Positions 50,101 through 59,100 of a stretch of DNA of 64,000 bases are shown here, in pieces. The stretch is from assembly GCF_954871325.1 (NCBI RefSeq), contig NC_088776.1, positions 21,557,508 to 21,621,507 of the forward strand, given 5' to 3'. The notes beneath the pieces were generated by a model. The model did no database searches. It was not told the DNA's origin and saw nothing but the letters and a program-made list of their open reading frames with translations. This DNA comes from Gordionus sp. m RMFG-2023 (Eukaryota; Nematomorpha; Gordioida; Chordodea; Parachordodidae). A program made the position numbers and the translations under genes. Numbering within the stretch: position 1 is the first letter of the stretch; every line of letters begins with the position of its first letter.

Positions 50101-53100
50101 GTAATGCTCTTGTAAATGAATTAACTTTGACTGCGAGTGCATGTTTTTAAAAAAACTTTTTCTTTTTCCTTTACACAAAAATTTTTTTTAACAAATTTAT
50201 ATCTATTTTATTTTTTCATTTGTCTCCATAATAAACTCATGATTTATTTACAATAACTCAAGACAAATCTTTATTGATCAAAAATCCACAGACCCACGTG
50301 ATCATAACACAAACATTTTCCCTTAAATAATAAACACTTACCATCCCCAACTTAACTCCTTCTTTTACAGCAACAAAATATAACCATATATCTATTTACT
50401 ATTATTTATTATTTTACTTACAACCATATCAACATCAAAGTGAACCGTCCATAATCATAAACAAAAATATAACTTTCTTTTTCTTCTCCCAGTGACCATT
50501 CATCACACAAAAAAAAATTTACTTTTTCTTTTCTTTCCTTAAAAAAAACAACTGTCCGGTGTATAACATAATCATAAATTATTCCCTCGTTATATCATTT
50601 AATTTATCTCTATACTCCTATCGCTCTACAATGAGGATACTCGAGTATATAAAACAATCAATAAACTAATAAAATACTTTTCTTCCACGGCCTTTATTGC
50701 CATCTTTCCCGAAAGCATAAATTACCGAAACACACCCAGTTGTTCGGCACTCAACTAATTTATTAATTTGCGTAATTTTGTTTTGTACTCCACTAATTTT
50801 ATCTATTTATATAATTACTTAAATAACCAGGGAGGAACACCAGAAAAAAAAAATCATTTTTCCAATTTAATAACCTCGAGACTCAATTCTAATCCCGTAT
50901 AATTATAGGATGTTGAGCTCTCCCTCTGAAATATAAAACTTCCTTTATTTTCCAGACTTTTCAATGTTTCAATTAGGCACCTTTAATGATAATATTCCAT
51001 TACATTTAAATGTATCCCGTTAGCACTTAATCATAAATAAGCTTACCTCTATCTTTATAAACAGTATCTTTATTTACCCCTATAGGATCAATATTTTCAT
51101 TACTCTTGTTTAACATATTATGCTATATATTTATCCCAATAATCCCTTTATAAGGTGCATTATCGATCTAAGATTCTGGAAAGATAAGAAAAGACTAATA
51201 TCTAAGCATACTTTCATATTATCTTTCCCCCTTCTTACTTTCTCCTAACCTTACGTGGTCATTATGTCTGATCACCGTAACTCCATTTATTACCTAAATC
51301 TCATTTAATTTGGAACCAAGGTTTTCTACTATACGACCTTTAGTCGGAGACCCACTTAAGAAATCAATGTCCGGCTTTTAACAAAAAGAACTTTGGACCG
51401 TTGATGGAACAAGATTATAATACCCGCATTACCCAGAAAGGAATGACAAAAAGACTGGCTAGGGAATTCGTGAATAATACGCTAGGAGGGCCCAAAAAGG
51501 CGAATCTGCAACCGGTGCCGCTGACACAGAGGTCGACGGACAAGGATGCGACCATCGATAGGACGGACGCCATCAATATCAGGACGGTCATGGAACAGCA
51601 CAGGGCGGCCAGCGTGGTGTGTCAGATACAGCCAATGATATCGGAGCCCAAACCGCTGATGAGGACTGATTCGGATGAGAATCTTTGGGAGGAATTGTTA
51701 TTGATGTAACCCCGATGTTAGGTTATAGAATATGTTGCAGGGATGTGAACCCTTCGACAAAAAAAAAGGGTTCAGGTCCGGGTTCGGGTCCAGTAATAAA
51801 TTTTAAAAGGAACCGGGTCTAGGGAACATAAAAATAATCACTCAAAATAAGACTTTTTTTCATTCATTTTTTATTATACTTCAATATATACACATTCATT
51901 ATTCAAAATGAAATAATTTATATTTTAAATATTTTATTCAATCACTTTTCTTTTAAAGATACAATAGATATTTTTTGCTCCTTTCTATCTGATGATAATT
52001 TAATTATTTTTTTCTCTATCTAATAGTGAAATTTCCGGATCATCAATATTATTATCATTATCATTGTTATAGCTACAACCAGTAGATATTGTCGTAGCCT
52101 CCAATATATTGTAAATAATAGAATTTTGGGTATGCCATAAATCCTCAAGATGGTTTATAGCCATTTGTTCTTGCTCAATACTTAATAAAACTTGATATCG
52201 AGGGTCTAAATATATTGAAGCATATACAACACTATTTTGTAAATATTGTTGCTCTCTAATTTTCATATTTTCTAATACTTCATATGAAAAAAACTTGTAA
52301 ATCAATCTAACTCTAATCGACATCTTATCCATATGCCATAAAAATCCGATAAACATAACTGTTCTGCTTGCAATCTTAATGTAGTTATTTTTAAAGGAAC
52401 CAACACACTAGTAAGGTCTTTTATTTGATTCCAATCATATTCCGACAAAATGACTTCACATGCTCCTATAATAAAATCATTACAGAAATCTTTCAAACTT
52501 ATTAATCGCTCTGGCATCATACAAATAGAGGACCAACGTGTTGTGCAATCTAATATTGCCATTTGCCTTTTCTTAATATTCTTACAATTGTGGGAGTTCT
52601 TAAATATTTTACTACATCCCTTTCTTTATCAATTATAGTTTTAAAGTGATTATTTTTTAGGGAATTATTAATAGCCAATTGTAGCGTATGGGCTGCACAT
52701 CTGAGTATATTTTTGTGGAAAAATCTTTTATAATTTCCTGTAAATCAATTTCACTTATGTCCTCATAATTATCATCATCATCATCTATATCATCCATTAC
52801 TTCCAGTGAACATTCATTTAATAATTTGATTGATTTTACTAGATTAGCACCATTATCCGTAGTAATTGTATAAACGTTTCTTATAGGAATATGAAATTTA
52901 TTTAATGTTTCTAATATCATTCTTTTTATATTTTCAGAAGTTGAACTCTCTTTAATCTCCTTCACAGCTAAATTTTTTAATATATTATTTCCTTTTATAT
53001 ACTGTATATTTATTCCTACAATATTTCTCCCTAATCTTTGGGCGGAATCAATTTTTAATGAAATTAATTTGTTTTTTGTTTCTTTTATTATTTTCGCTTG

Positions 53101-56100
53101 TATTTTTTTCGATTCATTAACCACTAATTCCTTAATTTTAAAACGGTTAATTGATGTTTAGATGTTCCAATTAGAGGTCTGCATTGGGCGGGTTTTTGGA
53201 CCAAAAGCCCGCCCATCTAATGCTTTGAAAAAATTTAACCCACCGCCCAGCCTGCCCATAGTTTTTAAAAAAATATACACCCGCCCGCCCCGCCTATTTG
53301 TCTAAAATTCCTTACTCACCCGCCCATTAGTCTAAAATTTTTTACCCGCCCGCCCATTATTTATAAAAAATTTTTAACCCAAGCCCGCTTATAAAATTTA
53401 ATTATGGTCATTCTTTCATTTTTTTAAGCATCTAATAAAAATATTTCAGCATTACACCTCTACAAAAAGTTTATAATTTAGGAAATTAATATAAGTATAA
53501 AAATAATCAATGTAAATTATGGACAATTTATTTGATCAAATTTTATGAAAAAAATATAAAAATGTTTATTTATTCTAAGAAAAAAGTTTTATTGTGTTTA
53601 TTACGTAATATAGTTAGGTAAATGTTCTTCACTTAAAAAAAAGATTGGTACAAAAAAAAAGAAATATTGTTATAGATCATTTAAACAATTATTTTTTTTA
53701 GTTTGTTTTTGAACAAAAATTTGAAATTTCCTTAAACCGCCTCCCCCATTGTTTAAATTTCTTAACCCGCCCGCCGATAGTTTCAAAATTTTTTTAACCC
53801 CCGCCCATCCGCCCACTCTAGTTCCAATTTCCTTACTAATAGGATCATTAATTTTTTTTAAACTAGATTCCTCAATAATATTGAAAGGTCTTCCATTTAT
53901 TTTAACAAGCTCAACTAAAGCATTCATCAAATTCTCCTCAGACATTTGAATATGAATGCTTTTTTTAAAGCAAAACATTTCAATATTATTTTCATCCTTC
54001 TTTACAATACTGACAGTAGACTTTGTAACAATATCTTTTTCCAAAAATTTGGTTTTTCTATTTAAATATTCCTCAAAGATGATAGAATGATGTCTTTTTT
54101 TTAAATTAAAATTGCAGTACAAAATAATTCCAAATATTTCACTTACAAATCAAAATACTCAAAGTATTTCTAACAAGAGCAAATAAATTATCACAATTAA
54201 AATATTATTACTTGCACTACAAAATAATTCACTTTCAAAAAAATCAACGTATTTCTATAACATAGCATATTAATAAATTTACATAATAAAATATTATTAC
54301 TTACACTAAAAAATAATTTATGGTATCAATTCTCTAAATAAAATGAAAATTTTTTTTTTTACATTGATCTATTTTTTTGTGTGTGTAGGGAATGTCACTG
54401 GCCCATAAAGGGGTGACATGTCCTAGTATGTTATGCATTAAAAGCATGTATTCACATTTAATTTTGTTAAACGTTTGGAAAATTATTATTATTATATGCA
54501 AAGAAAAAATGATAATTATATAATGTATATTTTTCGAGATATATTCAATTATTGAAGTTTTTAAATTTTAAAAAAATTCTTTTAAAAATTAATAAATTAT
54601 GGAAGAAATATGATAATTTTTTACTATATTATGATTATTGGATTTTTCAATTTTTGATGATTTTTATTAATTAATAAAGTGAATGCATATATAATATTCA
54701 ATATTCTTTCTACAATCTATATAACGATTCTTTTAAAGTGGTCATGTTGTAGTTTTGTATTTTTGTTATATATATTTATAATGATATATATGAAATGTCA
54801 ATCAATGATCTTTTGAGTTTTGTGTTTTTTGAGAGGATTAATGAAAAGAAGAAGGTCACATGTTCTTTTGTTAATAGGACATGTCCTTTTGTTGATGGAA
54901 TTTTATATGGATTTCTGAAGGGTGGTTTGTATATGTATGTTAATACTTAAATATGATTAAATATATTATACATTTTTTTAAATTATGATTGTATAAATAT
55001 GAACCAATGATAATAAACTGATTTTGGTTAGATGTTAATATTATTGAATATGAGCGAACCTAAATAGATCACAAAATAATATTTGCTATTATTATCTTTA
55101 GTAATAATGGAAGAAGAAGAGAAACGATATCGGTATTTCACCAAAAATAAATATTTTACTAGATTCTAAAGCTATTGGAGCCCACATAGGCATTAATAAA
55201 ACTCAATTAAAGCTCTTTGAAGGGTATTTATTATGGTGTTGGATTTGTTAATTTTTTGTTTATAGAGTTTGGTGGCAATAATAAAACCATTAATAATTAA
55301 CTATAGAAAACTACCATGGATTAAATTATATCGATTTATTATATTTAAAATTATCGCGTCATATTTATTAATTAAATTAGAATATTCCATTCTTTTTTTA
55401 TAAATATATAATAAATAACAATTTATTACATTTAAATAATAAATGACAACTTAACATTTAATACAAATTTATTACATTTCTTCCAAACATTTTTAAGTTA
55501 GATTTTCTCAATAAACCTCTTTGTGAGTTTACGGTTTCTTAATGAACAACATAATGCAGTATTTGTACCATGAGTCGGAATAGTTGAACGATCTCTTAGC
55601 TGATCTGCGTGTATCCGCAATGTTCTTTTGGGAGTTTCAACTAATGTTGTTAAATGGCTCGATTTGAGCCGATTTTTAAAAACGGCTAATTCAATATTTT
55701 GTCCAGAAAAATATTACCCAAGCCTGAAGATTTTGCTCATAGATAGCACAAAGGTTTAGACATCTATTAGCCAAATCTTGGGCCTTAGGCAGTATTTTTT
55801 TAGCTAAAATATTGAGTTAGCCGTTTTTAAAAATTGGCTCAAAATGAGCCGTTTAACAACACTAGTTTCAACAATATAAGAATATAACCCTGTCATTTCT
55901 TTAATCACTCCCTTTCTCCAACCTAAATTCCTATTCAGCTAATCCATTCGTTTTCGGATTATAGGATGTCGAAAACGTATATGTCGTAATTTAATTTACA
56001 GTACCGACGGAATTCCCCAGGTATGACTTGTGGTTCATTGTCTGACACAATTTACTTGGTTCCAAACCTAGCTAACCATTCTTTTTATGGATTAGCTTAG

Positions 56101-59100
56101 CATACAATAAGAACTTTGAAAGGTCGATATTACGCAACGAGAGAGTCAATTTCTGATCCAGGAGAAGCCTTGATACAGGTTTTAACAACATATCGATTGG
56201 GAGAGCATAGCTCTACAGAGAGATCATCTGCCAAGATTATGTTTAGAAGACAATTGAAAACTAGTTTGAACTAAATAAGATCAAATATAGAACATGAAAT
56301 TGAAAAGGCAAATGAAATACAAAGTCAGAATCATGATTTACATTCGAAAAGGAAAGAATTCGTGATTTCACAACCTGTGGTTAAATAATGAGAAATCAAA
56401 GGTTGGAGAAAGGGGGTGGTTAAAGAAATGACAGGGTTATATTCTTATATTGTTAAAACTCCCGAAAGAGCATTGCGGAAACACGCAGATCAGCTAAGAG
56501 ATCATTTATTTATTCCGGAAGTTACAGAAATAGTGGTGCAAGTAAATGAAGCAGGTGCAAATATTGCAAGCCACAAGAAGAAAATTATTACAAATAATGA
56601 GTTCCAAATAAAAATTATATAGGACATCAAGAATTGTAAAATAAATAAATTCCCAGATAAAATTATATAAAAGAAAGAATTAAAATCATTTTTATAATCA
56701 TTCAAATATATTTAAAACTAATTTAAATAAATTTTTTACAAATCGAAAATGGCCACGTGATGAAAAAATATATAATGAAAAAACATTTTACAAATTTAAT
56801 AGCCGCCAATATATTTGAAGCGCTGAAAATTTAAATATCTTACAATTTTAATGGCTGCCAATATATTTGAAACGATAACATCTCTTAAATAATCAATACG
56901 GTATTTAATCTACAATGATGATATCACTACGGTATTGAAGCTACAATGGGTATTGATTTCACAATCCTACACCGGCTCGGATTTTTAACATTATTTATTT
57001 TCCCAGATTTTTAAATAATTTTGTCTATATTTTGTAAATGTTCAAGGGAAAATTGAAAGTATGAAAAAGAAAAGGAATATTTAATGTTTTATGATTTATT
57101 AATTTGATTATAATTTAAATGTATTTTAAAAAATTTGATTCTACTCGGGTTTTGTAAAAAATAATATTCTTAGACCCAGTACTCGTTTGAAAATTTTTAA
57201 GCCCGTCCTAATATAAAATACTACTATTTTATTACCCTAGACCCAATATACAGGCCCTGTCTGCAGGTCTTTGATAAAAAGTAATTACGGTTTGCATAAA
57301 TGTCATGGCAAAGAATGGACGAGCTTCTCAAATATTTTCGATTTTTTAAATTTGCCTTTCAAAACTTAAAGCCAGTTCCCTAATAATAATCTAAGCTATT
57401 TTATATTATCAGGAAGCTCAAAATTATGCCAGCGAAATGAATTTAGAATCTTGTGCGATAAATATGGGGGTGGATAAAATGGCTCGTTATCCCAAATTAC
57501 ATTTCGCGGTGTCTTCGATGCTCTCCAAAAAGGCTTTAAATCCTGCCGATATTACTCTGGTTTATATTTTTCCTATAATTAAGGACTGAGAAAATTTTAT
57601 TTTAAATCATAATTTTTTCCCGGAGATACATCGATACCACTTTTATACTGATATCGATATAATAACGGGTGCCAAGCCGATATCTAGCATCGATAGTTTA
57701 GTTTAAAAAAAATCTTTCAAAATAACCAATTTCAATTAAATTCATAATTTAAAAAAAAAATATATTATAAAATTATGATAAAATAAAATATAGACTATGA
57801 ATTTCATATTTTTCTTTTCGTAATGATTATGTTCCTTTTTTTATAAAAGCTTCATTGGGAAAATATAATCAAATTTTTATTTCTTTGAGGAGAACGAAAA
57901 TGCAATAAAAGCAGTTTTTTAAAAAAAATTAAATATCCGTTTGAAAAAACAGGGAAGCGCTAGATAATTTTGTTATTATTTTATAAAATAAAAATGGTCT
58001 TCTCTAAAACTATGTCCACATCAAAAAACTAAATTCACAAATTTTCGAAACTTTAATAAAATAAATTAATAAGCTATATTATTAAATATATAAAATTCTG
58101 CTAATATAATTCTAGAAAATTTTATAATTAACATACGATTTCATTAAAATTTGCAAAAGTTTTCAAATTTTTTTAAGGTTTTAGATATTGTCTAAAGGAT
58201 TTTTAAAAATTATAATAATATCCTATATATTTTTTACATTTAATCAAAAATTTATTCATAACCTTTAGAGGATTTAATAATTTGGTTTCTTTTTATGATT
58301 TTGGCTAAGTAAAATTAATATCGATCCTGGTTATCCGTGCTAGAGGTCTACATTGAACGAGTTTTTAGCCCGCCTGCCTATATTTCGGACGGGCATGGTT
58401 GGGTTTTCTAAAATATTATCAACATTGACCGGGTGGTGGGAGGGTTATAAATTTTAAGTATTGGACGGGTAAATTTTTAATATTTAACAGACGAAATGAG
58501 CAGAACTGACTTTAATTTAATAAAAATAATAGTTTTATTTCATAATATTGCATATTATATATGTTTAATCAAAATTACATGAAAATAAATGAATAAAGAG
58601 CCAAACCATTAGAATAATTTTTAAACATTAGGCAGGCGGGCGGGTTAAACAAAATTTAGATAAATGGACGGGCGGGCGGATTAATGTTTAAATAAATTCT
58701 AAGTAGGCGGGCAGGTTAAAAAATTTTCAAACAAAGAGTTGGCTGGCTTTTTGGCTGAAAACCCGCCCATTGAAATTAGAATTGGTTTTTTGACCCTCTA
58801 GTAACTGGGTAAATTATTGAGATTTAAATTTTTTCGTTTATGCTTGTAAAATATTTTTATTTTGGTTACAATAAATATATAGCTCTATAAATTATTTATA
58901 TCCAACGATGCCCCGCCTTCAGAAATGATCAGAAATCCTATTTTTTTAGGTATAATAATTTAAAATTATTTTTTAATAAAAATTTTATTTATTTATTTTC
59001 TTACTTTTAGAATTGTTAGTGGAAGCATTATTTAAACCACAATACTTAATTAATCCTGATCACAAACATAAATACATATATCTTCTCGCCTATGCCGTCA

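Larger units (their letters stand above)
48905..55035. mobile_element. Large palindromic element with flanking direct repeats
   Basis: Inverted arms: 49209-49580 pairs with 54365-54739, and 49583-49990 pairs with 51340-51737. The right arm is interrupted by a hAT at 51738 to about 54350. Outside the arms, 48905-49170 and 54745-55035 are similar in direct orientation (shared GTTGTAGTTTTGTATTTTTG and AAATATGAACCAATGATAAT). The arms contain GGGAATGTCACTGGCCCATA and a zinc-knuckle reading frame in both copies. Superfamily unknown: a Foldback-like element, or a duplication-inversion of a simpler element, are both possible. Confidence 0.65.
44816..57412 (+). other. NELF-C/D intron 5, 12.6 kb, transposon-filled
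   Basis: The donor follows the CHGEHTY exon and the acceptor is ATTATCAG before GAAGCTCAAAAT. Continuity of the family alignment across it shows it is a true intron. It contains the repeats listed below. Stretches 45120-46130 and 46750-48900 show nothing else I can support. Confidence 0.85.

Noticed and set aside
48905-55035. Direct repeats at 48.9-49.2 and 54.7-55.0 kb as LTRs of a retrotransposon with the zinc-knuckle frame as gag
   Set aside because: The interior is a palindrome with two inverted gene copies and no reverse transcriptase or integrase, which no LTR element would show. The direct repeats are better left unexplained.
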